DNA of 64,000 nt, taken from Rhea pennata (lineage: Eukaryota; Chordata; Aves; Rheiformes; Rheidae). The translations under genes and the position numbers were made by a program. Below, piece by piece: positions 12,801 through 27,300 of this stretch (position 1 is its first letter; each line of letters starts with the position of its first letter). The DNA lies in contig NC_084663.1 of the NCBI RefSeq assembly GCF_028389875.1, positions 118,505,801 through 118,569,800 on the forward strand. Direction: 5' to 3'. The notes under the pieces were generated by a model. The model was not told the origin of the DNA, searched no databases, and saw only the letters and a list, made by a program, of their open reading frames with translations.

Positions 12801-15800
12801 TAGCGTTTTTGTGTGTATAGCTTTTATGTATGCAGTCTGTATTGTTGCTTGGATTTACTATTTGTATTTTGCTACAGTTAATCATGCTGTGTGTATTTAG
12901 TCTTTTGAGAAAGCTAAGCAAAAAGTTTAGATTATAAACCACTAACTGTGGAAACACAAATACGCTTTTGTGTGTGATGCTTGCTTGTTCTTTGGTTTGA
13001 GCCACATGTGTATATATATTGCTAAAGACAGTCTTCTGTTCCTACTCTTTTATAAGTCACATTAAAAGAAACTGTGGGCATGCTTGTAAGTTAGAGAATG
13101 TTTAGCATGTATAAAGCATTTTGTGCAGCAGTTAAGAAAAAAAACACTAAAAACCTGAGAACTGGATATGCATGTGGATGCAAGTCACTATTTGGCGCAT
13201 ATCTATTTTTTTTACTGATTTAATGATTAGTCTTCACTGTAAAGGCCAAAAGTAACTCTTGGCTCTGCAGGATGGTTGATCTGTCATTGATCTGTGAGAA
13301 CTAAATGCTGTGGTGATATATTAAGCATAGAGCACTTACTGGAAATTCAGACTCCTCAAGCCAACTCTTACTAGTTGTTCCTGTGGCATTAAACGTTTCT
13401 AGCATCACAACTGTTCGTATGGAAAGCAGCTGGAGGGGAGGAGAGAAAGCAGACCGTAAATGGGCTTTCAGCCCTTACATTACTGAAAACAGAGTCAAGT
13501 TAAGCTCCTCCAAATCAAAAGAACAAGTGAATAATAGATTCCTAAAGCTGTGAGGAGAGGTGTCCATCTGTTGCCATTAGCACTGGATTCTGAGTGAGGT
13601 AGCAATTGTTTGGGATAAGGTCTTTGTACAGAACTAAAGATATCAGGCTTGCTATCACAACATTTAACTGCCCGTAACAGTTGATATCTACGATTGTTGA
13701 AATGCCGTTATATTTTCACAGAGTTGACTGTGTTTTGAGTTGTAGGAACTCAAAAGGTGTAAAAATCAAGTTTTTTTAGTTTTTCTGTCTGCTCACAGAA
13801 GCTGCTTAACATTTTGAAGTATGTGTATTATCATATGTCACTTTTAAACACTTCTACAACTATGAACTAATTCATGCCTTTTGCGTTCACATTTTTAAAA
13901 ATTAGATCTGAGTTCTGCAGTTTTGGGGCATCTGAACCTTTCAGTGAAGTGCAAGTCAGATCCCTTCTTTGATGGAATGGCTGTTGGTGCAACCACTTTA
14001 TTCTAGTATTTTGCAGCATGGCTTAAAATCTTTTGCACCAGCTAGAAGTTCAGAGGAAGCTGTTAACTCTTCTCAGGAGCTGATTCCTGGTTATAGCTTC
14101 TGTCCATCTGGGCTTTTCCTTAATCCAAGTCAGAAATCATGTGACAGGTGCTTTTGGAAAGGTAGTTTCATCTCAAAATCCTTCTGATAGATGAGCTGGA
14201 ACAGCTGAAACTATCCTTACTTTATATATGAAGATCACAATAAATCTCTCTAAATCTTTCTTACTGTACAGAGATATCTTCTGATTCTTTAGAAGAAGCA
14301 GTGTAGTTGGCATATACATGAAAATCTGGTCTTTTTCTAGGTTGCTATTATTCTCTGAAATTTAGACGTACGCAAGTTTCAGTGTTACCCAGGAGAATAA
14401 TGCTTAACTCTGAGTTATCCCTGAATATCCACTATTCAGCTCTTGAAGTGGCTGAATTTTCCCGCTCCCTCCCCTGCTTCTGACTAGATGTTTTGCATAT
14501 CTATCTTGATGTTTGTGAAGGGAGAGTTCTCATTTGCTGGTGGAGATTTACTTTACATCCTTAGGAAGTGAAATGAGTCAAGTAAGACACTTCATATGAG
14601 ATGACATTATTTATACCAGATTGTTCTTTGTGTAATAAGCAGTGAATGTTTTTGTTTTCCAGCTAGTTGATACTTAAAGTTTAACTGATAGAATATCCGG
14701 GTGGTCTTTACCTGATCTTAAGATTCAGGGAAAAATATTTACAGCTGGCATGCTTTTGTATATATACCAAGGGTGTAGATGTAAATATTTACCAACCAAC
14801 ATAAACAGAATGTTTCAAAGTCCAGTTTTCAAGCAGTCTTCAGAGTACTATAGGCTTTGTAAATCTCTCAAATATAAAGATAATTCCATAAATATAACCT
14901 GCTTTAGTTTCAAGTATGGAATGCTGTGTTCTTGCTTTCAATCATTTTGACACCTTTTAAAATACAGATCTCATGCTCGTAGGGAAAAGGGAGAGAAATG
15001 AATTGTTCTAAATGGCATCTCAGCTTCTATAGTATCTCGGAATGGTGTAACATTTTCGATTACCTGTTACGAACTCAGCCTTTATCTTCTCGAGTGAAAT
15101 TTATTTACTAAAATGTCTTTACTAAAAACTGGTCACTGAGCTTAAACAGAGCAGCAAACAGGAGAAGCATGCAATGGTAGTCTCTCAGATTCAGGCTTTT
15201 CATGCCCACAGACTGGAAAGGTTTAAATGACAAGTTACACGCACCTTTGAATTGTGATGATTTTTGTCTCTTACTGTTGACGAGTATTCAGGAATGCTAT
15301 AATCATTACTGTGGTTGTTTTATCTTTTTTTTATTGAAACAAAACAGGGATGGGGTTAGTGAACTTCTTCATTGCTTTTCTGTATTGAGCCCTTGTGAAG
15401 GCATAATAGTTTCTTGATTTTACAGTTGATTAAGAGCTTAAACCTTTTTTAGGTATAAGAGAAGAAACTTCCAGTTTAGAAGCATTATGTAGAATAAAAA
15501 TACTATTTAATCTTTGAGGGAGGCAAGAATTTGCCTAATCCTGAAAACATCCCAAATGTTAATCTACCATGAAGCACTTGTTTGCACTAGCAGACAATGA
15601 TCAAAGAATGAAGTAGCATTTATTTGTAACCTCTTTTTTTTAATAGTCTGTTTCTGAATTGAAGAGAAGTATTTAATTACCCTGCTAAACTGCATGCGTA
15701 GTTCAAAGGAAAAGGCTTTGTGATTTGTTTTTCCAGGGAGTTGGCCTACCTGCAGTACTTAATTAATTCCTGTTCTAAATATCTTATACATCAGTACAGT

Positions 15801-18332
15801 GGCCATAACCACTTAATAAAGCTTATTGAACGTAGCCACACAAAATTACAAATAATTTCTAAGATACCATTGTCCCAGCTAATCATGTCTGCTTTGGAGC
15901 AGAGTGGAGCAGAAGTTATTTTTTTACTTCAGCTATATTTGTGTAATATATAAATATTTGTATCATTTGTATTTATATAAAAGTTTACAGGGAAAGTTAG
16001 TGGTTAAATTCTTTCTTTATTTCCAATCCTTAAAAGCAAAGACATTCTTCTTGTCCCTTCCTGGCTTCCCTTCTAAATAGATAGAGATATCCTGTATTTG
16101 TCCTCTGCACCCTCCTTTGGCTTTGATTTCCAGCCTCAAAGGAAAGGAACAACTTAGAACAATCACATTTTAAAGAATGATTTGATATGAAAACTCAAAT
16201 GCAGATCTCCAGTGTATTAATATAACAAAATGCTTTTATGAGAGAAAATTCTTGAATGCGTTATTTAATTCTCAGTTTGCTAGTAGAAAACATTTGAAAT
16301 GCAGGCATATTTAATATTTCTTATGTTGCAGCTGTTCAGTCTAACCTCCTTTTTTTGCACAGGCTCTTCAGAGTAACCTAAAGTATTCATTATTGCCAAG
16401 ACGTCTGATCATCAGTAAAAGATTATCTCAGTGTTTGCATCCAGCACTACCTAGTGGAGTACATTTAAAGGCTCTAGAAACCTATGAAATAATCTTTAAA
16501 ATTATTGGGACAAAATGGCTTGCCAAGGACTTATTCTTATACAGGTAAACTTCTCTTTAAAAGCTTTTTGCGTTTCACAATGTATTTCAATTAGCTAAAT
16601 GATTTTTTTCTTCTCTCTCTCTCTCTCTTTTTTTTTTTTTTTTTTTAATAAAAAACAGTTCTGGTTTGTTTCCTCTGCTGGCAAATGCAGCAATGTCAGT
16701 GAGGCCTATTCTCCTTGGTCTATATGAAAAATACTTCCTTCCTCTCCAAAAGTCTCTCCTACCTGGTCTTCAAGCTTTTATAATTGGACTGCTGCCTGGA
16801 TTGGAAGAAGGGTCAGAAATCTATGACAGGTGAGAACTAATGTTAATTTAAAAGCAATATGCAATCTATCTTCCTTTTATTCTTCTAGGAAATTCTCAGG
16901 AAATTTCTGTTGGCTGCCTGTGTAAAGAGAGGGATTCATAAAGGACTCCTTCAGGTGGAAGGATGATGAATCCCTGGAAGGTGCAAGGCATAATGTTAAA
17001 GTAGAAAAACCCTTTTCCCCTTCTATCCTCATTTCCAAAGAAGGATAGCAGAGAAGAGGGGAAAAAAAATAAAATCAAATGTTTTGAGAAAAAAGAGTAA
17101 AAAACATGTTTAGAAGCTCCTCTGAACTCCTAAATAACTACCCTTACTCCTCAAACCACTACTCTGTTGACAAATTATTTAAATATTGTAATACTAAGGA
17201 GAACAACTGAATTCTATCATCTTTTTAGTCATTCTGTACCAGATGATTACCCTTAGGTTCTGCAAACTCTAGCAAGAGGCAACGCTTCCACATTCTTTGT
17301 GGAAAAAGTATCTCACTTTTGGGTGCAGATGACAGTAATGAAAATGGCATTCAGTGTGACATAGTTGTGATCAGGAAATGTGCTGGGAAGAGCAGCTCAG
17401 CACCCAGTTATGTAATGATTTTCACTTCATTAACCAGAGCTCTTTTGTAAGATCTTGTAAAGCTAAACCACAGTAGGTTTGATGAAGATATTTCTTTACT
17501 TAACAGTTGTTGAATACTACATTTGTAATGCGCTTACTTCTCTATTTCCGGTCTGGATGTGTTGGCTCGGCATTTATTGAGTCTTGTGTGTACTTAAGAA
17601 AAAAAAAAAGAAAAAGAAAAAAAAAAGAAAAAAAGAAAAAGAAAGATGCCATGCTACATAGATCACCATAAATAAACAAAATAGTTCTACATATGATGCT
17701 CCCTTAAAAGAAGGGGAGGGCATTAAATTTAAGATTTGTCTCAGTTGCTGGAGCAGCTAAGAATAGATTGTAGGTGTTCTCAAACTGATGAATTGTTTTC
17801 AGTTGCTGATACCAAGACACTGGATCTATGGACAAGGGCATACCTCTTATACATCTGCTGTGTAAAGATGAATTTTAGCATGTGCTTTCTGTCAGGCAAA
17901 CTTGTTTTTAAAAATTAAAAAAAAAATGGTCATGTATAGTTTTCTTTTTACTGTTTTACTGCTGATTTTGTGCGTGCATTTTTTCCTTGAATCTAAAAGG
18001 CTTCAGGGAGATAGGAAATTTAAGGAAATCCAGCTTATTTTGAAAATGGCTAAATTTGAAGTAATGATAATGGCAGATTATGGCCAACCAAAATCCTTTA
18101 CCTGTTTATGGCTTTGCAAACACGCTTACACACTTGCTCTTCCCTTTTAACAAAAAGGACTGCAGGCAGAAACTGACAATAAAAATATTTCATGGTAGAA
18201 TATTAAAATCATTTGAATTTCGTTTTGTGAAATAAGCATAAAATGAGAAAGTCTTTCCTTAATTTCTTCATTGCGATGATTCAATTCCAGAAAGGTAGAC
18301 CAAAATGTTGTCATATGTTTTAGATTCCTCAC

Positions 18333-18363
<31 letters not shown>

Positions 18364-21300
18364 AGTGCTCCATAGGAGACTCTCCCTTGAGAGTTTTCAG
18401 GCTCTCTGACTTCTTGCACTAGCCCTAATGCATCTCTGCTGTCCCTAGAAATGGCAGAAGTACTCGTTCAGATCATGCTCCAGCCTAGACACTCTTTCCT
18501 TCTAATGCTTAAACATGTGGTTTGACATATGGCTTCTTTATACGGAGATAGGAAAAGAACATCAGTCCTGTTTTCTTCCCATCCTATACTATACTGAACT
18601 TCCCCACACATCTCCTACTTCTCCATTCCTCATGTGAGGTTTCAATTCCTATACATAGTGAAATACCAGAGTACTAACAGAGTTGCCAAAGCAGAGACTA
18701 TGCCCGCATTCCTGCAGTGTCATTGCCTTTAAATTAATTTCCATGTACCAGTCCTGTGTGAAGAACTCTGTCAGAGTGTCATTTTTTTTCCTCAAGTTTT
18801 TGTTTACTTAATGACTTTGAAAGCCAGTATACAGTCTGGAAATTGGAAAATAACGCTACATATTCATACTTGCAAATCAATGAGTTCAATTTTTAAGTCT
18901 ACAGTCAGCTTAAATTACTTCCAATTCAGGAACATGCTGTATCTCAGCTTTATTTTAGTGAATGTGCACAGTGACAAAGAACTGAGGGATTTCTTTTGTA
19001 CAGTCAAGTGCTGGCCATTTTCAGGTGACAAGGGCAATGCTGATAATGCAAAGAGGAGGAAATTAATTCTGTGACTACAATACCAATTCTCTCCATAGCT
19101 GCCATTTTACGATTATAAGATTGAATCGACAAAAATGCATTTTCTCACAGTAAATATATTTCCCTACAGAACAGATGCTTTGCTTGTGAAGCTCTCCTTA
19201 TTAATGGGCAAAGAAGTGTTCTTTGGAGCACTTTGGGGCAGTGTTCTGGTCAGCCCATCCATCAGGCTGCCTGCTTCCCTCTTTGTTGTCAGTCACATCA
19301 ACAGAGAGCTGTCTGGAAAACAACAGAAGTACATGCTCGGCACTGACTATAAGCTCACGGTAAGTTCATTTTGCTCCTAGTGAAATAGTTACCTAGCACA
19401 ATGCCAGAATGCTAGCAAGTTGTGCCTTCTCTCTATTAAATTATAATGACACGCTTTTACCCTTACTTTAGAGTGAAAGTAAGAGAAGCTCTGAAATGTC
19501 CACAGCTTAATACGGTTATTTCATGGGAGCATTTTACGTGAAGTATAGCAGCAGATCTCCCATATGGGTTTTGATCAGCCTGCAGAATCTTAGTCTTCTG
19601 GAGTGTCTGTAGGTTTTGGTAATCAGTACTGTACAGAGCCTTAAAGGACTGACTCTCTTGTAAATCGGAAAATAAACCTAACATCTCCTTCACCTATTCT
19701 GTTTTTGCATTTAAGGTGTTTCTTGAAGTGTTTTTTCTCCACTACAAGCACCTTCTGACATTATTTCAGAACAATATTTGGAGGCTTTGTTTACTATGAT
19801 ATTAGCATACTTTTGTAATCCTAGAAGAGAATTCTGAAGCTTAGCATCTTTTCCCTCCAGCCACCTCTTACCCTCTGCCCTAGTCAAATGGAAAACTTCA
19901 GTAGGTAGTAATTTATGTTTAATTCCAGGGATGGAATAACTAATGCTGGTACGAATATTTAATATCTGCATTTCATAAGACTTCACATTCTATCTGATAG
20001 CTAGTGATATCATATTGTGACATTCTGTATTGTTACAAAATCAAGTATGAGTATGAATGATACTTTAACAGTGTTCCACAAAAACAGTTTTTCTTAATTT
20101 ATTTTTAAAGGGGGAGGTGTATGAGTGATTGCACTCTTTTCTTAACAAAAAAACATTCACATGTAATCAAGTTTACTTTATGTCCTACTCCTTTTGGTTA
20201 TTTTCAATGGTCATATTTCATATGTTAACATGAAGTAAAACACCATTTTTCTTTCTTCTCCTTTTACAGATAAAATCTTTGTGCACATCAGTATTGGATT
20301 CAAATGTCCTTGTGCAAAGAAACACTCTTGAAGTGATTCTGTTCTTCTTCCCATTTTATACAGCCTTGGTAAGAGGACTATTTTAGTATTGTCACAAGGG
20401 CACTTGGTGTGGAAAGATGTTCTTTCTGAATCCAGTCCAGCTCCCACTTCTATTATTGCCAAATGTCAGAATCTTGTACCTTCAAAACCAATAAATGACT
20501 TTGGGGTTTTTTTTTGTTCCCTATCTATTTTAGTAGCAACAGAGGCTGTTTCTGAAACTCTTTACAGCTAACCTGATTGCATCCTCAGAATGTTTTAAAT
20601 GTAGCTGTGCTTTAACAGTGCATGTTTCATGATATCTGAATGTGCTTGAAGTATTCAGGCCTGAGAAACTGCACATGGAATAAATACAGATTCCTTTAAG
20701 TAGGATGTGAGCGTTTGGTGATGTCTGCATTGAACTGCAGTATTTTCATAAAAGGCTAGGAAAACAAGCAGTGCTTGAAACATGAGCTCTTCCCCATTAT
20801 TTCCTAACTTAGCTTGTAGTATGGTTGGTATTTTGAAGGTACCAACTAATTTTTAAGTCTTCAAGTATAACATAATGAAGTCTTCAGTATTTTGAGCTTA
20901 ATTGTGGCTCTGCACTGTGAATGTAAAAATAATCATGTACCTGTATCAGATTTCTTGAGATTTTAATATACAAAAGTTCATTGTTGATGGTTTCTTGCTT
21001 TTTTTCTTTCAAAACACTAATAATCCAGTTTTAAAAGCTCCTCACCAATTTGACTTGTTTCACTGCTTGTAAACAGCTAAGTTATCTTTGCTCTTCATCC
21101 TAGGATTCCAATGAAAGCGCTATCCTATTGCACAGGACTGATTTAGTATATATTCTCTCATCAGCTACACAGACACTGTTGAGGAGAGACATGTCGCTCA
21201 ATAGAAGATTGTATGCATGGTTGCTAGGTACTATACGATTTACTGTGATGTTAAATGTACTAAATATCTTAGAAAAACTCCGTGCTTAAAAATGCAGTGT

Positions 21301-24300
21301 GCTTTTTTGGTAGCTGATGAATGATGATAAAATAGAAAGCATTGTTTAGTTGCCATTTATGAAGTATGGGTTTTAAAAAAAAATCACACATTCATTTGGC
21401 AAACAGGTCTTCATAGGGTAAATTCATTCCGCTATCCTGAATCACAGGGTGGAATCATAGAATCAATAAGGTTGGAAGGGACCTCTGGAGATCATCTAGT
21501 CCAGCCTCCCCACTCAGCAGGGTCACCTAGAGCATGTTAGACATGCATCCAGGTGGGCCTTGAAGATCTCCAAAATATCTGATGAATTATTTCTAGTCTC
21601 TGCTGTGGTTCATTCTGAACCACATATGGTTCATTCTGACGTGGTTCACTGGTCTGAATGGAGTGGGAAGCTATTTTATCCTCTCTCTTCAAAAAGGAGT
21701 AGTCTATTAACGATTCCTGGGTGGGTTTAATTGTCAAGGAGGGGCTGTGAGGGAAGCTATAGCTTCTCCCTATCTGCATTCCTTTAAGAGCATCAGAGGA
21801 GATGGTAAGTGATAAGTTGCAGCCATATAGTTGCATTAAAGTCTGCCTTTGCTCACCTTAGAGCTGGATCTGAGCTTGACTTCAATTTATATTCAGTATA
21901 GTACATCTGGGTATCACAAACTATTCTATGCGGGCTCTCCCTGGGCAGTATGTGAGTTAGTTTCAAGTAGAGTGTTAGAACAAAATATTTTAAATCTATG
22001 CAGCTTAAAATTCCAAAGATTAAAGTGACAATATGCAATGTGATTTTTTCAATATTTGTATGGCTGATCTTGAATTGTGCTCTGTAAATGTTGTAAATGT
22101 GCTCTGTTTCTCTGTAGTCATGATGCTTTTATTTAATTCATAGGTTCTGATATTAAAGGGGATGCTTTTGCTCCAGACTCTACAACTTCTGAAGACCATG
22201 CTATTTATTTTTTTGGAAAATACTCCAAAGATCTTTTAGTTGAGGTTGGTATTCATTTTATATGGGTATAGTTATGATCTTTCTAAACTTTATCTGATTG
22301 TTCACTGTACACTGTGCTTGGTTTGTCCTTCAGAGCTTTCTTTCCCTAAAGATAGCACCCTTTTGCTGGTTATATTTTTAGCTATCTAGATGTATTCTAT
22401 GTTGAGTCTGTCCTGTTACTATATGTGCTTTCAGTATAAATGGAATCTAATGAAACTAAAGAGTATCATTGAAGGACTGCCTGAATTATTTAAATTTTTT
22501 TTTTTTTTTTTTTTTTTTTTGAATAAGATCTATTCTTGCATGTATCTTAGGAGAGGTCTGACAAGTGTGGATAATTGAGGTTTCCTTGTAGCTGGTAATA
22601 AACAAAAGAATCAAGCTCAAAAACACTTCAGCTGTTAAAAAAAAAAAAAAGCAATATTTCTTCTTCATATAACATTTAGATGTTTTCTTTCTGATAGAGT
22701 TTGGTTGAAATTTTACATCAGAAATTCTCAGAGTCTGACATGGAAGAACGGCATCAAGCTTATTTGAAACCTTTCCGCATCCTAATCAGTCTCCTTGACA
22801 AACCTGAAATAGGTAATATTATTTGTCACTTCTGTTGTGACTACTAAAGACTATTATAATGATGACTTAATGTTCATTACCTTTAGAAGCAGGACTGGGA
22901 CAGCACCATGCAGAGTAATTCTGAATGTGTGTATGTGGCATATTACTGTGCAGGGGGACTGTTTCCTTTTCTGTCACTCCAAAAGGAGTGACACCAGTTC
23001 AGAGCAGTGTCCAGCCTGAGTTGTGCGAATGAGTTGGCTCTGTGGCTAGCACTTTGCAGGTTAGCTCTAGCTTTTCTGCAGAACATTGCAATTTGTAGCA
23101 TGGACGTATCCCAGTGTGGATGACTCTTCTGTGCCCAGAGCTGCAGTCAGGGAGTCCAGTTAGAACCACTTGCTCTAGCCTCAATGTTGTGGTCAGTTCA
23201 TTCCTTGGAGCCTGATCTCTAATATCCTGTCAAGGTTTTCTTTTCTTTTTCCTTTTTTACTTTTTTTGTCTTGAAAGGAAGCTTCTATCAGGAAAAATAC
23301 CCACGGTTTCTTGGGTTTGTTTCCAGCTCTTGGCTGTGCTTACGGCCTTCCTGTGGGGTTGCCTCAGATTCTCATGACCGTGTTGCTTTTCCATACGCTG
23401 TAGTCACACAGGCAGCTTATGGTGTTACTGCTGCCAAAATCAGCAGAGCCATTTACCTGCAGTTACTGCAGCAGGAAGTAACCTGTTAGGGATGTGAAGA
23501 GGTGGGAGCACTGCTGTCAGTAACACTGCAGGCCTGCGCTGACCTGATGCTGCTATGGGAGCTATAGTTTGAGGCTCCATGACTGAGCAGTGAAGAATTT
23601 CCACGTCTTTCCAGGGCTGTCACATGTCTGTCCTGTTGTGTACATGAAGTCCTCAGCTCCACAAGGGTGAGGTCCTGCCAGCCGTTCTTTTAAAGAGCAA
23701 GTTCTCCTTTTTATGTTACGTTTTTAAACAATAACAACAGAAAAAAGGCCAAAGTGACTTGACAAATTTGGGGGATTTAATGGTATTCTGTAAGAATCTT
23801 CTAAAGATAGGAGTCTTTTGTCAGTGTCATGTAAAACAATTTTAAGTATGAGAAGCATGTTAACTGGTAGTTGTTAGAAGCTAATACAATCTGACTGGCT
23901 GTACCTCAGTCAATTTTTTTTTTTTTTTATTATTTATTTTATTTATTTATTTATTATCCTGGAGAGGAGAGGGAATTTACCATTGACTAAGCCAGTAGTC
24001 TATAGCATGAATAAAAATCATGTAACTGATACTAAATGCTTTACTGGCAGTTGGTTTTGCAGGCTTTCACATCTGGCAAGATTGTTTTGTTTCATGGATC
24101 AGGAAAGTCCTTCTAAGTACATTTCCTGGTAAAGAATTATCAAAGCAGTGCCAGGTAGAATGAGGATTCAATTTTACTTGTCCAGCAAATGAATGCTACC
24201 TTGGCAGAAGCGGCCAAAGCAGTTGTTAGCCTAAGACATTGGTACTAATGTCTCCTTCAGCTGTTAGATCTAGCGTGAAAGGACACACAGAGTAGTGAGA

Positions 24301-27300
24301 TTCCAGAGACAGTAAGTCAATGTAAAGAATGTTACTTATTTTTTAAAAACATCGAAAACCAATCAGAGTTAAAGCATTTTTATTTCCTGACAAAAATGCT
24401 GGAGGAACAGTCGACAAAAGTCATTAGATTAATCAAAAAATTTATAACCTATTTTACCAAGTAGACGGCAGATACTGTCCTTCATTTTATTTTGCTAATA
24501 ATCAGTGTTAATCTGAACTACGAATAAGGAATATTTAGCTAAATTACATCATAAAGCTTGTTTCTTCTGTTCCATCCCACACAAAAAATGCAAATTCTTT
24601 ATCCCAAGCCAATATGACTTTCACTTCCTTTAAAATGGATTTAGTGAAAGAACCTTTTTTTAAGGTAGCAGACTAGAACATAAGCAAAAATCTTTGACCT
24701 TTACTGCTATTTTTAGTTACTTAACTTCTGTTTTTAGAAGCAAAATGATTCATACACTTTTTTTAATGGTTCCATGCTTAGAGTGTTTTACACATTAATT
24801 GCTCACCTTCTTTATACACAATTGCAGATAAAAAACAGGCAGTGCTGACCCTTGAAAATTAACTGTATGTTAATATGTATTTATAATATATTTAATCACC
24901 CAAACTTCCTTACTCACTGACTATTCCAGCTTCTGTACTTCAAAAAAATTTAATGAGGTCAGTAGGTTAAATGCATATAGGAAAATCTTCTGCTTGTTTT
25001 CTTCCTGGATCCAGACATAGTGATTATTTTTGGCATGTCAGCTGCAAGTTTACCACATAATTATGTCCATTTACAAATGACTGAGGTAACTAAGAACGAT
25101 GTAGGTCATATTGTAATGTCTTAAGTGTAACATAGAATCACTGCTATTGCTTTCCAAATAATGCCTTAGCATTATGAAATGAACAATTACAGACTTTGCA
25201 ATTTTAAAACTTTATTTAACTAAGTATTTAACTAGGATATTTTTAAAAATATAGCATTAAGAAAAATACATAAACATTCTTTCCATACTTAGTATTCATG
25301 AGATTTCATTTTAGTTATCCCTAATTTAAGTCTATAAAAAGTTGTCACTGAACAGCCTTGCAATCACTTTGGTGTAATTACTGAAGTTGTTTTTTCCTTT
25401 GATTGTAGGGCCACAGGTTGTTGGGGATTTGTTCCTTGAAGTAATTAGAGCCTTTTATTCCTACTGCAAAGAGGCACTTGGCTCTGATCTCAAACTTAGC
25501 TACAGTCAAAGTGGCAACATTCTTACAAGGTATAACTACAGGTTTTCAACTGCTAACTGAAACTGTATCACTTTTATTAGCTTAATAAAATCTAACCAAA
25601 TTAAGGGAAGTTAAGCTTTTAGCAAGCTTAACTTCTTCCTGTATAGAAGTCTCTTTTCTGTGACTTTCCTAGCATCTTTCCCCTTGCACACTTCATATCT
25701 GTCTTTGTTTGGCAGAGAATGAAGTACACCACATATCACTGATACTGATAAATCCAATCATATTGGCAAAGAATCAGCCTAGTAGCAGAATTCTTAGCTT
25801 TCTGATTTTCAAAGTAAAAGTTATGTTTCTTTTGTCTTGGAGAAAGATACTCAACATATAGCAACTCCAGATGGTTTAATCTTTGAATTAAAACAATTCT
25901 ATGTTTTTCACCCTGTAGAGCAAGGGTAAAAAAGTTTATAAAATGGGACAGATGATACTGTAATATGCATACTTTTGGTTTCTTCATTGACATTTTTTTT
26001 CCCTCTGCTCACAGTGCAATTAAAGAAAATAAAAATGCTTCAGAAATTGTGAAAACAGTGAATTTATTGATCACATCCTTGAGTACTGATTTTCTTTGGG
26101 ATTATATGACCAGATGTTTTGAAGACTGTTTCAGGTGACTATGCTATCAAATGACAGTGCACAAAAAAATATGGCCTAAGAGAAATCTGCGTAAGATAAC
26201 AGAGAAACTTTTCTGAGGGATTTAAATACTATTAGAGCCATGATAAATGTTGGGTGTATATGTTACATCCTGAAGTAATGCAAGAATGCAAAGAGTAAAC
26301 AATTGCAAAAGAACTAGCAAAATGAGGAACAAATTACTTTCAAAATAGTGTTTGAAGGGCAGAAGAGTTTGGAAGGGGAAGTGGAAAAGGCAGATATTTT
26401 TTTTCTTTGTTGGAAAAACAAATGTTTTTGAGGGAAAGCAAAAAGATATCTCTCTCTTTGTCTCTTTTTAAATATCAGAAAAAAGATTATACTTCCAAGT
26501 AGTAAGATTATCTATAGATATTCAAGTAGAAAATTACAAGTCCTTTAGCATCCCACATACAAGCTGTAATGTCAGTGATTTTTTGACAATGTTTTACTTC
26601 ACTGTATTAGGAACCTGCTTCACTTTACTTCAGAGTTCCTAGCTGTTCAGTGTTTTGTGCTGGTTTAGTTGAAGTTGTTTTATTGTGACAAGAATGTTGA
26701 CAGGAAAAAAAGCTTAAAAATGTTTTTCTCAATGCCAGAAACAAATCCACAAAGATGAGGTATCCTCTTGAAAATGTTAGCGCTCCTCCTACAATTTCAG
26801 AGCTCTGCACACTGTTAATGTTTCTGCTCGATGTCATTCCTTTGGTAAGACAACCTGAAGTTAACTATTTCAAAGTTAGATACTTAAAACAAATAGTTTG
26901 TATTGTGACTACCTAAATGGAAAGAGGCAAACTGTTATAAATGAGCATGTGCATGGTACGTTCTGCAAACTTCATATGCTTACTTGTTTACAGCTACCCT
27001 TGTGGTTGCCTAGCAAAATAATTTTTTTTTTTTTGCCTTTTTAAAATGTGGTGATTCTATACAGGAACCTGAGGTTTGCCTCTTTAAATAAATCATTTCC
27101 TGTGGATATTTTGTCTTTTAGTAGGTAGCTGACAATCAGTGCATTTTTAGTGTGGTTCAGTGTTAATCATGTAGACCAAAGAAAGAAGGAATAACATTGA
27201 AGCAAGTTTATACAACTTAACCATGGATGAACTATTTTTTTTCATTCCTTAATCAATGTTGCTAGACATCTGAATATTAATGAAATTTCTGATAAGCTAC

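Noticed and set aside
19711-19986. 91-codon minus-strand frame in DOP1B intron 5
   Set aside because: Looks protein-like by eye, but has no splice context or family match. It serves as a caution on how often such frames arise by chance here.
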